From Antitrichia curtipendula (lineage: Eukaryota; Streptophyta; Bryopsida; Hypnales; Leucodontaceae): DNA of 64,000 bases. Below the pieces are notes generated by a model, which worked only from the letters and a program-made list of their open reading frames with translations, was not told the origin of the DNA and ran no database searches. The stretch's first letter is position 1; each line of letters begins with the position of its first letter. Location: assembly GCA_951230915.1 (NCBI GenBank), contig OX579635.1, positions 24,242,001 to 24,306,000 of the forward strand. The letters are read 5' to 3'. Below are positions 11,893-23,159 of the stretch, piece by piece. Both the position numbers and the translations under genes were made by a program.

Positions 11893-12108
11893 GGCTACTA
11901 TAAACTTGAATTTGTTTTAGGCTGCTACAGACTTGAATTTGTTTGAGGCTACTATAAACTTGAATTTGTTTTAGGCTGCTATAGACTTGAGCTTATTTGA
12001 GGCTACTATAAACTTGAACTTATTTGAGGCTACTATAAACTTGAACTTATTTGAGGCTACTATAAACTTGAATTTGTTTTAGGCTACTATAGACTTGAAT
12101 TAGGAATT
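11893..12108 (+). repeat. 27-bp minisatellite, eight units
   Basis: Units start GGCTACTATAAACTTGAATT at 11893, 11920, 11947, 11974, 12001, 12028, 12055 and 12082, with a strict 27-bp period. Variants TACTATAAAC / TGCTATAGAC alternate at first, then three near-identical units follow, suggesting stepwise expansion. All frames contain stops, so it is not a protein repeat. Confidence 0.9.
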
Positions 12109-13245
12109 GAACATAATTCAGATGCCATGTAGATTCCTAAGTGTGCTCCAATTTTGACATCTTTCTGAGACTTTATTTGGACATTATTATATATTATCGA
12201 TTTATGTTTGCGGCTGCAAGCATTGTTCTTGTCTTATAGGATGGGTGGTAGTGGCCAAGTGCCTATTTACACAAAATGCGAGTCTGAACTCCTACAATCC
12301 TTCTTTGGGTAGTGGTAGAATACTATGAGCTTGGTAGTTGCCAACCACCTATCATGTCCCAATTTTGGACATTGGTATTGAATCCCGGAAGTGCCTCGCT
12401 CATGTGCCCTTGTGTACAATCTCCCGTGCCCCACGGATTCTAGCCTAACAAGTTCTCATCCGCTCCCCCACTTGAGAGCATGTGTAATCACTGCTAGGAA
12501 CTTCCTTTCCCCCCTGTGAATGGTTGTTTCATTTGTCATGAGCCTATAAGCAATAAAAAAGATCACTTGTGCAAAAGAAAATCAATCGAGACGTGGTACC
12601 GCCAAGGATGAGCAACGTAGATGTTCACCGTATTCCGATGTATCCGACCTTCACAATCGCAACTAGTTCCAAGATTTATGCGACTAGCAATCCAGCACGC
12701 TGTAGCACAAAATTAATTTTCTTTTCACGTTGACATGTCTTTAAAATGTTCAGTATAATGGTCAGAAAATGATGTATTTGACGGCCCGCCTAGAATACAG
12801 GCCATTTCAAAAAGGGTGCCTGCGGCCTTAAAGGATTAAAGGTCTATACATTTGACTTGTTTTTTCATTAAGTTTTTTTTCCTACTTTGAAGTACTTCTA
12901 AAATAAAGCACTAGCATTAGTATAGATGCAAACAAATGAAGAGGTCTTTCTTACAAATATCCCTAATTTAAGTCTTAAAAGAATTTGAAAAAATTAAATT
13001 GATTATTTCTTAGTATTTCATGTGAAAGCAAATTTAATGAACCATATAACAAGTAAGGTCACTAAGCTATAATATACAAGGTGTTTTGTCACAAACTTAA
13101 GCATTTTAAGAAACTTGAAGAGTGCCCACAATAAATGAACATCCAACTTGAAGTAGACAAAAAATTTGGAAGAACAAAGAGATCTAAGCTATATGTCCCC
13201 CTATTTGAAGATATCTTTATATTTGATGCTACCTTATCAAATCTC

Positions 13246-13279
<34 letters not shown>

Positions 13280-14128
13280 AACATTCCATTTTCAATTTTC
13301 AATTTGTGGAATTATAATAGTTGGGAACGAAATGAACATCACTTTGAAAATGATGTTGCTCAATTCATTTGAAAGACTCTTTAATATCCAAAATTTCATT
13401 TAATTGTTTTTTGAAAGTTTCATTGGCTTTGTTTAACCTTTAGGTTCATGTTTGATCATATTTGGTCAATCCAAAATTTTGGGTTCATTTGTGCGTGGAT
13501 AGTTAAATTCTCTTGACCGTTTTGAAATTTTTTACAAGCAGTATTGAAGATAAACTATTGGAAGTTTTTATTTTTCATCAAAAAAAGTAAATAGTTGATT
13601 TTTGAGAGAGCCTCAAAGGCATAAATGTATCAGTAGTGGAAGAGTAAGCTTGTCAATTATACTTGATTTCTTGCTTTGAGCAAAGCTGCCAATTTTACTT
13701 GGTTTTGAAATCTAAAAAATTGTACATGTCCATTTGTTTTGAAAATGGTCCCAATGGAAAGAATAAAGTGTCTTCATGATTTCAACATTGAAACTTTAAA
13801 CATGCAAGTGTGAATTTGGAGTTATTTGCAATTTCTATTTATAAAAAAAAATTACATTTCAACAATTGCAAGGTGGATTGTGTAATGACTTTGATAGCTC
13901 TTCATTTGAATTTAAGTTTTTTGAAAGTGCATTGTAGTGTGTTAACACAATTTCTATTTTTTCATGTCACCTCCAACCTCCAAAAACTCTTATATGAAAA
14001 TTTCTCAAATATTGTGGAGAAGGGGAAACATATTAAAAATAGGAAACATACATTTATTTTGTTATAATCTCACAACTCCTATGCAATTTTACATTCAAAA
14101 TTGGTAAGCATACTAATAAGGCAACTCT
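12109..14128. other. AT-rich, no gene
   Basis: Apart from the (TTA)n array and the possible TTAA end at 12836 there is no supported feature. 12400-12720 is more mixed in composition (GAGACGTGGTACCGCC) and may be retroelement debris. Confidence 0.4.
13247..13277 (+). repeat. (TTA)n microsatellite
   Basis: About ten uninterrupted TTA triplets. The apparent leucine, asparagine or tyrosine runs in overlapping frames come from this repeat. Confidence 0.95.
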
Positions 14129-14132
14129 TTAA

Positions 14133-14560
14133 CTCCTAAAGGACCATCATGTTTAAAGACCCCAAACCGCTTCAAAATACTCATTCCTTCCAAAAGGCTA
14201 AAATTTTCATAAATAATTATTTTTTAACAAATCCAACTGTACTAGATCTTTTAGTCAACTTGTTCAAATACATTGTTGTAAAATTTTAGAGCAAATACTC
14301 CCACCAATTGCAAGTTCAATGCACCCAAACTTCAAAATGTAGGCTTTTCTAGCCCTTCCAAAGGTGAAGTTTTGTCTTTCAACATTTTAAGAGAAAAACT
14401 CAAATGTCTTATAGCCTGTGCATTTTGTCAATACATTGGAAAATGGGTTGACAACATGTGAATTTTTTTTTAACCCAAAAAGCTTTCATATTCATCTTTA
14501 AAAAACTTGTAAAGTAGAAAGTGGTAATAAACATGGCAAGGTATGCCCTAGAAACTTAGA
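14133..14560 (+). repeat. Dispersed repeat, copy 1 (starts with TTAACTCCTAAAGGACC)
   Basis: TTAA at 14129-14132 is followed by CTCCTAAAGGACCATCATG, a typical start of the TTAA family. Downstream sequence (TAGTCAACTTGTTCAAATAC, CCACCAATTGCAAGTTC, ATAGCCTGTGCATTTTGTCA) recurs in diverged form at ~55905-56370. No matching right terminus was found. Confidence 0.5.
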
Positions 14561-14639
14561 TGAATTAAAGGTAGTTACTAAAAGAAAGTGGACGTCAATC
14601 AATGGTACAAAGCTCCTTCAACTATGTCAGTCTATGCCC

Positions 14640-15225
14640 TTTAGATTACAAGTAGTGATTGAAGCCAGTGGAGGACATACACGTTGGTAGATTTTGAATA
14701 TATATTTTTTATATTCATCTTTCGGACTTGAAATTTGGCACACATGTTATCAACATAGAGATGATCTTGTGCCAAATTTTTTATGATAAATTAACAACTT
14801 TTCAACCTTAGGGAGGGTGTTGAAGTTGGCAGTAGTGAAATGGTTTCCCCAATTGTTTTTCATAACTACACATGTTGGTAGATTTTGAATATCTTTTTTT
14901 GTGTGGATCTTTTGGTCTTGAAATTTTTCACATAGGTATTCAACATAGAGATGGTCTCATAAAAAAAATTCATAGGCAAAAGAAAGAATTTCAATCCTTG
15001 GAAAGGAGTCAAAGTTGGTAGTCAGTGAAAAATTTCTCACATGTACACATGTTGGTAGATTTCAAATATATTTTTTTTGTAAATCTTTTGGCCTTGAAAC
15101 TTGGCACACATGTAATTAACATAAATTTGATGTTTTGAAAAAAAATTCATGGTAAAATAAAAATATATTTCAATCCTCGAGAGGGTGTCAAAGTTGATAG
15201 CAGTGAAATTTCTTTTGTTGGTAAT
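14640..15225 (+). repeat. Three diverged tandem copies of a ~165-190-bp unit
   Basis: GTTGGTAGATTTTGAATAT-like starts lie at 14683, 14874 and 15051, with a fading one at 15217. Each unit continues with CTTGAAATTTGGCACACATG, CAACATAGAGATG and AGTTGGCAGTAGTGAAAT. The unit length is near that of plant centromeric satellites, but three old copies do not make a satellite array. Confidence 0.7.
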
Positions 15226-15229
15226 GCAA

Positions 15230-17055
15230 AAATACCATTTTGATTGGTTCCCTATTGTACAATACAGGAGTCAAAATCCAAGCTTGAAGGTTGGTTTAGT
15301 TGAGAGAGCTGACTTTCAGGGCTCTGAGGTGAATTTGAAACCCCAATTGTGTAGAATTTTGGAGTTTCAAGGCTGTGGCTATAAACTTGGACCTTCCCTA
15401 TGACACATTTGGAATTTTAGAACAAACAAGTGGACCAAAGTATAGAAATTGGGAATTTTAGAATAGCCAATCATGGTACCTAGTCTTAGAATTAGATTTT
15501 TAATACACCATGTAGTGTTCAAAGCCCAAAACTTACAAGCTTTGAAAATAAAGCCCAGAACTCACAAACAAAGTGTGATTTTCACATGTATATATGCTCC
15601 CAAATCAAGAGACTTGTCTAGTTTTGGAGGGCCTGCCCAATACCAACTTGCTTAAGGGCTTGTCCACAAGGATTGATTGAACTAAGCACAGGGCCTTGTG
15701 CTTAATTTAGTCAACCCATTGTGAACGTTTATTTATCCATCTTCAATAAATATATGAGCATAACCAAGTTTTTACAATTTTGGGTAATTTTTTCCTAGGG
15801 GTGCCTAACATTAGTCCATTGTGCTTTCCATTTAATGAATCTTTTTAATTTCTAAAGATACACAAACTTACAAGAAAATCAAGAAAATTATCCCAAATTG
15901 CAATAATTTTTTTAACTAGTTAAACTAACTAGGCCATTGTGGTTTTTGAGTGGAAGTGGTGGCAATCTAAAATTAGCAACTTAAAGTGATAGAAAAATTC
16001 ATGCCATTTTTAAAAACATAAAATATGAAATCATCTTACCTTCCTACAAAAGTTGTGGATGGATGAAATTTGGCCCTTAAAAGGCTACCTAAACTACATT
16101 GACCTTTTAAGGTACCTTTCCTACTTCAATTGGCTTTGAATTTTGGACCCTATCCTTAAATAACTAACTTTTGTCAAAGTTATAAGTTTGAACTTGTATA
16201 GATGATTTTATATTGACCTCATCTGTTCCTTAGCCTAAACTTCATCCATCCATTTTTCTCTCAATTTAACTCTAATTTTTATGTATCTTATCTTTTTGAA
16301 AAACTTCTGGACCTAATCTACAAGCTTTAAAAATATAAACTTTGAAAAAACATCTAATTTTTACACTACGGCTTAGACTTGTAATTTGGCTAAGAGTTGA
16401 AAATGTTAATTCAAAGAAATTAAAAATAATTTGGAAAAATTAACAACTTACCTCAATTGGGGCTTCATCTATGAGGTAGTCAAATATGCCTTCAAATTCT
16501 CCATTGTTCACCAGGTTTTGGTGGTATCTTGTAATTTTGCTCACTACTTAATTGTGTGCAATTAATACAAGTTTGGAAGGTTAACTTCCACTTCTTCATT
16601 CCTTTTCCCTTTTTTCTTTCCCTCTGCTACTATTCCACTTCAAGTATTGAGACTCTAATGGTTGACCTTTGGTGGAATAGAATCCTAATACTTTAAGTGT
16701 CAAAATAATAATTGATCCTATCCACTATCCAAGTCAATTAATATAATATCAAGGTTGAAATTTAGAATTCCACAAACAAATTCAAGGCAGACCAACTTCC
16801 AAATACACCCAATTAGCTTGATTCACAACCCCTGCCTCGAACTACTGATAGGGTGGCTTTTGATTGGCCGAGACCCCCTTTTGACTGTTACCTTGTTTAC
16901 AAGGCATGTCTGACTACTGGTTGCTTGATGGTTCAAATTTCTTTGGTTTTCTTTGGCCCTTGGGCCTTCCAGTTGCTTTGGAATTTTTTCTTATTCCAAC
17001 ACTAATTCAAGTATTTAATTTTTTGGTCTTTTGAACACCTAGCAAAATAACTTCT
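15230..17055. other. No gene; a weak hairpin and possible retroelement debris
   Basis: AAGCACAGGGCCTTGTGCTT (15685-15704) is a small palindrome. 16560-16700 (CTTTCCCTCTGCTACTATTC, then GAGACTCTAATGG) loosely resembles the polypyrimidine part of the LTR-like block near 26700-26810. Nothing else is supported. Confidence 0.35.
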
Positions 17056-17059
17056 TTAA

Positions 17060-17272
17060 CCCCTAAAGCCCCGCTTGTCCCCTCGGGGGACAATTTGGAT
17101 ATGGGTAGGTTCCTATTGTCTCAATTTGAAGTGAATTTTTTTGAGATTTTTTGAGGTTGTGTAGCTTTGCAAGAACTTTGTGGATATATAAATTTTGTTT
17201 CAAGCATATGCCAGATAAAAAATTATGGCACAATGAGCAAGAAATGGAGATTGGCAGGCAACCCCCAAATTA
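17060..17272 (+). repeat. Truncated left half of the TTAA-CCCCTAAAGCCCCG element
   Basis: TTAA (17056-17059) then CCCCTAAAGCCCCGCTTGT; the next ~210 bases nearly match 53010-53220 (GACAATTTGG, GTGAATTTTTTTGAGATT, GGCACAATGAGCAAGAAATG). Homology stops near 17272 and no right terminus follows. Confidence 0.6.
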
Positions 17273-17902
17273 ATTCTGTAACAAATGCTTTTTATGGACA
17301 TTTTTTTGGTCATTCTACACTATATTCCTCTCTTCTACAGAGGGTGTTGAATTACTCATTCTTGGATTCTAGGGTGCTCCAGAAGTTAAGTGAGACCTTG
17401 GATGCTCACATTTTTGGTTCACACACCTTATTTACTCGCTAAGTCGCAATTGCATTCAATCCACTTTTCCATTGATGTTGTTTAGGATTTGCAAACCACC
17501 TTGAAACAATGCTCCACCTTCGTTGTCAGTGCATATTCTGAATTTGAGTCATCTTAGGGTTTTTGTTGTGTTTTTTTGTACAAGCTTTTGGTATGGTTCA
17601 CGTTGAATTTCTTGGGTTTCAGTTAGATGTCACTGTTTTTGTTTTTTTCTTGGTAGGTTTAGGGTTTGGTTGCAAGAGTACAATTCAAGATCATGCTGCG
17701 TTGTGGATGTTTTCTTTGCTAGCTCAGTCAATCCAATCTGGCGTTGTGGTTTAGGATTTGCACACCGCTTGGAAATACTTCTTCTGTCTGTTGTTGTCTA
17801 TGTATTTTGCATGGGTAGGATTTTCGATGCTTCATTTTTTTCCTGCAAGCTTTGTGTATGCAATCACGTTGAGGGTTCAAGGTTTGTAGTAGTATTCATT
17901 AC

Positions 17903-17932
17903 CACTAGAAGAAACCCGTGTTTTTTCTAGTG
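17903..17932. repeat. Short CACTAGAA palindrome
   Basis: CACTAGAAGAAACCCG meets its near complement CACTAGAAAAAACACG read from the other strand. It resembles two CACTA-type ends joined without an interior. It may be a collapsed element or chance. Confidence 0.3.
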
Positions 17933-18029
17933 TATTTTTGAGTTGTTCGTTTAGGATTCCGGATTTGGTGGCAATGTTGCGGTGTTGCAAATCGACTATG
18001 TATCTGTAGGGTTTAGGGTTCAAGGTTCG

Positions 18030-18468
18030 GGTGGAAGTACACTAATAGGAGCCACTCATAGACATTATTGAGGTGCTTATAGAGGTCTTTAATGGAACAT
18101 TCCACCAAACAATTGTCGCTTATTCATCTAAAATAGTCTTTTAGTCATTTGTAACGGATTCTTATTGCAATATTCTACCAAAAATTGTTATTTATTCATC
18201 TAAAATAGTCTTTAAATCATTGATAATGGGTCCTTATTGAATCCAATTAAGCAAAATTAAGCAGTGGTTACAACTACATTTGAGTCCTTTTGATGTTTAG
18301 AAATTTAACATAATTAATTTTATTTTACATTATATCATATAACTAAGAGACAATGCTCTTCAATTTTTTTTTTCATATTTCAACTTATATTCAAGAGTTA
18401 GAATGAAGATTCTTAAAAAAAAAGGAGGTGTTACGCCTAAGTTGGCTCCTATTAGTGTACTTCCACCT
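18030..18468. mobile_element. TIR element with perfect 25-bp ends
   Basis: GGTGGAAGTACACTAATAGG followed by AGCCA (18030-18054) is exactly mirrored at 18443-18467. GTTCG flanks both ends (18025-18029 and 18469-18473), a likely target duplication of five or more bases. The interior (AT-rich, with two CATCTAAAATAGTC copies at ~18127 and 18208) is non-coding. It has inserted into sequence just upstream of the decayed coding remnant. Superfamily unresolved. Confidence 0.7.
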
Positions 18469-18596
18469 GTTCGTGATGTTTAGGGTATTAGAGATTCAAT
18501 GTGTTTGATTACCGCTTAAAGTAGAAGCTGGGATTTGGATTGTAAAGTGTAGGATGATAGATCTTCTATGTTTTGGAAAAAATCTCAGCAACTGTT

Positions 18597-20480
18597 AATT
18601 ATATGCGGAGGATTTTGAATTTAGAATCATAGCAGCAATAAGAGAGAGGCACATTATGCTTTGGACATGTAACAACGAAGAGGCAAATGCTGAGTTTTTT
18701 GGGAAGGTGAAAGTCAGTGCTGGAAAATCATACGCGCCGCTTAGAGATCGCTTGGAGGTGGCCAATGCTCTAGACCAAGGCTTTGATTTCTGGGATGCTA
18801 AGGAGGATGCTAGATTTGGAATAAAATTGAAGCTTTGAATGACATAGAGGAAGATGTGCATGTCATATCATCATGCGGCTTGAACCTGCAACCACCAAAA
18901 CAATATAGAGTTGAGCATGAAATGCTCAATGACATGCAGCATGTGTTGGAAGCAAATGCAATTGAGGAGATTTATGCTAAGCCTTTAGTTTCGTCTAGGA
19001 TTAGCGACAACATTGAAGAATGTGACAAGAACGAGGTATGCTAGAAATCGACTCTAATTTTAAAAGATGTCATGGAGCGATACCTTAAGCAGACAAAAAT
19101 ATTGATGAGAGAGTTAAAAGATCTGTCTTTGAAAGATAATGAGTGGGTGCTCAAATCTTGGGATCAAAATGGTATGGGGATTGTGATGGTACTTTGTCTA
19201 GAATACCGCAAAGAATGTGGCAATGAAAGTGGTGCTTACACCAATGCTATCATTGCTAATTTGTTTTCTAACCTCAAAACAAGCCATCTTCCAAGTACGT
19301 AGCACATTAAAAATTGGTGCAGAAAGCACAATGTGAACTTCTTTGATTACCCAGGGTCGGCTACAGGAAAGGGAAATTGGTACCATTGTCTCCATTGAAA
19401 CACAAGGAATTAATCCAGGAAGGATTGGCTGTAATGGAAGGGTTGAATTCCGAGTTTCATGAAGCGGTCCTTTGTTTTACAGTGGTCAGGAACATTGACA
19501 CTCCGAACCCTAAGAGCTTATGGTTCAAGGTCAAATGTCTATACTGTAGGAATTTGTTGAGTTTGTGCCCTCCTAAGAAAAATTTGGAAACAAACTTGTA
19601 GAATCACCTAGCAGATTCTAAGCACATGATGGTTGTCAATGAAGCATGCAATGTGAACTCCAAATTTAGCGGCTTGCTTACAGGAAGGCGTGGATGGCCC
19701 AGTCAATCCTCAAATACTAGCGCACACTCCAATCAACTAGACTTGCATTCATGGCTAAACGGTGCACCGGGAGGGACTGAAGGAGCATAAAGAGGGTTGG
19801 TAGGGGCTAAAAGAGTTATGTTTTCAACCTATGTTGTCAATGCTAATGATTTGAAGGGCTTAATGTGTTGGGGATTCCGGGATTTCCATTGCACATACAA
19901 TAGGCTTAGGTATGCTGTTAGGGGCTTGATTAGAGATTCCCTATGCGGTGCTACTTAGTATAGCGAGCCACATCTAGCTACAAAAATCACTGTTGACAAA
20001 CACGCGGTAGAAATTAGTGGCACTTTTAGACATACAAAATGTCTTTGATTTTGTAGTACCGGAAAAAGGTTCACAAATTTCACTTGCTGCATGTGCATCT
20101 AAATATCCCAACTAAACGATTTTAAGAAGAGGGTGCTCAAAGAGGACTGTGCAATCAAAAAGAGAGGTTGTAGGACTATTGCCAATGGTAGGAGAGTTGG
20201 TTACTTGACTGTCGTTGAGTTTGTTCGTCATGGCAAAGACATGAGAAAGAAGTTGAGGTTAGAAAACTAAACCATTGGACTTTCAGAGCTCAAATTGTAC
20301 AACTTAAAGTTAAGTAATCCACTCTAAAAGAGATGGCAAGACAGTCATCATCCGAACACAACTTACTGAAATTCTGCAATAATATTTGAATGCTCATAGA
20401 ATGAGGGCTTTTGGAGGTAAACTAGTATTTTGGGATTTTATTAGAGACATGGCACAAAATTTGAATCGTTGTAGTATTGA
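18597..20480 (+). pseudogene. Decayed coding remnant with BED-like finger, unrecognised family (5' segment)
   Basis: Successive open stretches on the + strand in shifting frames (18597-18838, 18835-19044, 19072-19302, 19377-19601, then short pieces to 20480) look like one protein broken by frameshifts and stops. One part reads FKVKCLYCRN with a downstream HLADSKH, which resembles a CxxC...HxxxxH BED-type zinc finger. The last clear part reads AFGGKLVFWDFIRDMAQNLN (~20404-20463). I do not recognise a named family. I have an unverified impression of similar uncharacterised proteins in seed-free plants. Codon-like composition and continuity of sense blocks argue for decayed coding DNA rather than chance. 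It could be a host multigene family or a transposase. Confidence 0.45.
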
Positions 20481-22499
20481 GAGCGGTTTGCCTTGGAAAA
20501 TCACAAGAATTCTGGCTACAACCAAAAATGACTTAGGAATTAAAGAAATCATAGTCGTGTAGATTCTTCAAATTTGATTGTTGAATCTTTAAACTGCTCT
20601 CCGTTGGCCTATCATGTAGTGGTTCTAATTGGATTCAAAGATTAAGGTAGGTGATAAAAAATCACGATCTTTGATGGGTAAAACATGACAACCAGACCAC
20701 AAGCTGAACCGTCCAAGGGATTGGATCCTAAATTTCAAACCCACGATGACTAACAATTGTGCCTCACCAATGAGAACAACAAAAAAGTACAACCATGTAG
20801 GTGATGAATCCCACTTTGTTTTATCTACAACACAAAAGAGGTTAAACAATGGTTTCACCCATGCCGCCCGTAACAAAAAAGTTTATAAGGAAAGACAAGC
20901 CACAAGTCATAACACACAAGTCTTTGTCTTCAACTCCAATTCTTCTTTCAACTTCAACTCCTTGACTGAATTTCGACTAGGTACCACCGATGCTTTACAA
21001 TTTCAAATGAGATGAGTGATAGTTTTTTGAAAATCTTACACAATTTTTTACTTCTCCTTCAAAACTCAAGTCATTCTGACACTCTGTCCAATTTCTATGG
21101 CCACCTGAAATTTTGGCCTTTAAAATTGAGGGCAGCAAACCCTTTTTCACTTCAACAAACACAACTCTATCATAAATACTCCAAATAGAACAAATGATAG
21201 CTTCTTAAAAATCTAACAAAATATCCTCCAAATTTTTAAATTTTTAAATTCTCAAATTCTCATTGCAAATTAAAAAACTATTCGTCTTCTATGGTCGGTC
21301 AAAGTTTTTGTCCCTTCTCATGGGAAGCAACAGACCTTCTTCCACTCAAACTAGTACAAATCTCAACTCACAACTTCAATTCAAGCAAGAGAGAACTTTT
21401 TGAAAACATAACACCATGATACATAACTCCTCTAATTTTCATATTAAATTTCTCAATACACAATACACTATGGCTCCTCAAATATTAGAGCCTTATCTAC
21501 AACAGAGAGAGAGAAGATGAATAGTGTTCCTCCTTTTCCTCCACCTTATCTTCTACCTAAACCACACAAGTCAAGTGGATTTCAGCCCATGTCTTGACCA
21601 TGTGATTTTTCTAACATCCGTTGGTCATAAATTTTGAGCATAAGACTAATTCCAAATCCTTAGTTAGAAGATAATTCACCTCAAAATATTTAGAAGGTAA
21701 ACTATTTGAATATTTTCTTTGTACAACTTTATAAACACAAATTTAATTTATAAAAAACACTCTAAGTATAGAATAAAGAACTAGAAACTGACATATGTCT
21801 AATAGAGGTAAAAAATAGAGTTCCAATCGGAATATCACTCCATCTGGAAGAACTTGAGAATGCGTTTGACGGTAGAAACAACATAATTGGCATGATCCAC
21901 TTTAGTTCAAGGATTAATTGGTCCTTCCAACCATCCTTGATGATCACGACTTTTCTCGATAGGCTTGACCACGCAATAATATTGATTGATGTTTAAACCT
22001 TCAAAACAATCTTCAAATGTCACTTCACGGTTGCTAAGCTCAACGCATCCAACCTGTAACAACATCACCAATGCTCAAGCGTCTTGTTGAAAATTTTCGT
22101 GCCATCGTTTCTGCACGCGAGGTTGCTTCGGTGGCCGAGATGATCTAATTTCAACTTGTGAACGTCCATGTGGCAATGGAAGACCCAATGACAATTGAAG
22201 TTGGTCCAGCAGTTGCGATAAAGGAAATTCAAACTTACGTTTTGGTTGAGATTCTTCATCTTGAGACTAAAAAACCCCCCTGAAATTCAATATAGTATGA
22301 TTTAAATGAAAAACAAAGAATAATAACATCAAATAGGATGAAGCTCACAAGTGAACTTTTCTCTTTATAGCTTGTCTATCATGATAGTAACAAGCGTCAC
22401 TTTGAAGCCACTCCAAATAATGTCATTTCCTTTATTATTTTATAAATATCAAAACTCATCTAAAGAACGTAAATATACATATTTTTATATAGTGCCTGC
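20481..22499. other. Interruption within the decayed coding remnant
   Basis: About 2 kb of AT-rich DNA without convincing coding content separates the two halves of the 18.6-23.0 kb remnant. It may be an inserted element or a long intron. I found no terminal repeats or target duplication at its edges. Short open stretches here, such as 20746-21015, have no recognisable motifs. Confidence 0.3.
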
Positions 22500-22985
22500 A
22501 TTTGTAGCACGATAGCGTGATAGTCATGGAAATCAATACTCTGAAAATACCAAATCATTTGCATACGTTGTAAAAGTCTTTGGAAGTAAAAGAATGTGTG
22601 ATGTTTTTAATCTTAAATACTGTGGACCCAATTTCAGTACAATAAAAAAAGATCATAGAAAAGAGGTACAATTTGTACCAAATGAACATTCTGAAATTTT
22701 TGAGGCTGTTGTTGAGATTTACAGTAAGGGACAAGATTAGTTCACGATATTACCAGACGGGTGCCAATTATCTTGGTTGACGATGAAACTAAGGTTAAAG
22801 GCCGCGTCGTCTATGAACAAAAATGGGACAATTTAACTGATCTACGTGGGCTTGCTGTTGATCATATTTGTGTCTCTAGTTTCAAATTTATTGTGAGATT
22901 TGGAAAGGAAGGATATAACAAAATCCTTGACTCCTTCCAAAACAACAAGGTGGGAAATATTTTGGTGCTTCACACGTCTCTATGT
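22500..22985 (+). pseudogene. Decayed coding remnant, DDET-motif segment (3' continuation of the 18.6-20.5 kb remnant)
   Basis: The frame SENTKSFAYVVKVFGSKRMC runs from ~22530. It continues as VQFVPNEHSEIFEAVVEIYS, meets a TAG stop near 22738, then resumes as PIILVDDETKVKGRVVYEQK and DHICVSSFKFIV with GKEGYNKILDSFQNNKVG. Joined to the segment ending AQNLN at about 20463, it reads as one protein with ~2 kb inserted between. The acidic VDDETKVK block could be a DDE-type catalytic motif, but this is conjecture. A possible intron donor (AAG/GTGGGA) closes the segment. No function is assigned. Confidence 0.45.
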
Positions 22986-23157
22986 TTCTGTTAAATTGGC
23001 TTGATTTCACCTTTTTCCATTTTTTTTGGGTGCTCTGCACGTCTTTGTATTTTGGATAAGTTGGCTTTATTTCACTGTTTCCATTTTTTTAGGTGCTTTG
23101 CTTGTCTATGTCTCTCGTAAGCTGGCTTAATTCCACCTTTCCAATTCTTTGGGGCCC
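22964..23157 (+). repeat. Three tandem copies of a ~64-bp unit
   Basis: Units starting GGTGCTT/GGTGCTC at 22964, 23029 and 23092 each continue with a Ttg/cACGTCT-like part, a TTGGCTT-type part and a T-rich tail. Divergence between units is moderate. The array lies directly downstream of the decayed coding segment and may be intron-derived. Confidence 0.6.
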
Positions 23158-23159
23158 AA

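Larger units (their letters stand above)
9237..12835. mobile_element. Possible outer TTAA-flanked element
   Basis: TTAA at 9233-9236 is followed by TCCTTTAGGGTAG. TTAA at 12836-12839 is preceded (read inward) by TCCTTTAAGGCCG. Only ten bases of terminal repeat agree, so the pairing is weak. It would enclose 10688-11576. Overlapping open stretches at 9468-9850 (about 105 and 94 codons) look like eroded coding DNA but match nothing I know. Confidence 0.3.

Noticed and set aside
11893..12108. CRISPR-like array
   Set aside because: The units are contiguous without spacers, and the context is a plant nuclear genome.
14640..15225. Centromeric satellite
   Set aside because: The unit length is near the usual plant centromere range, but there are only about three diverged copies with irregular periods.
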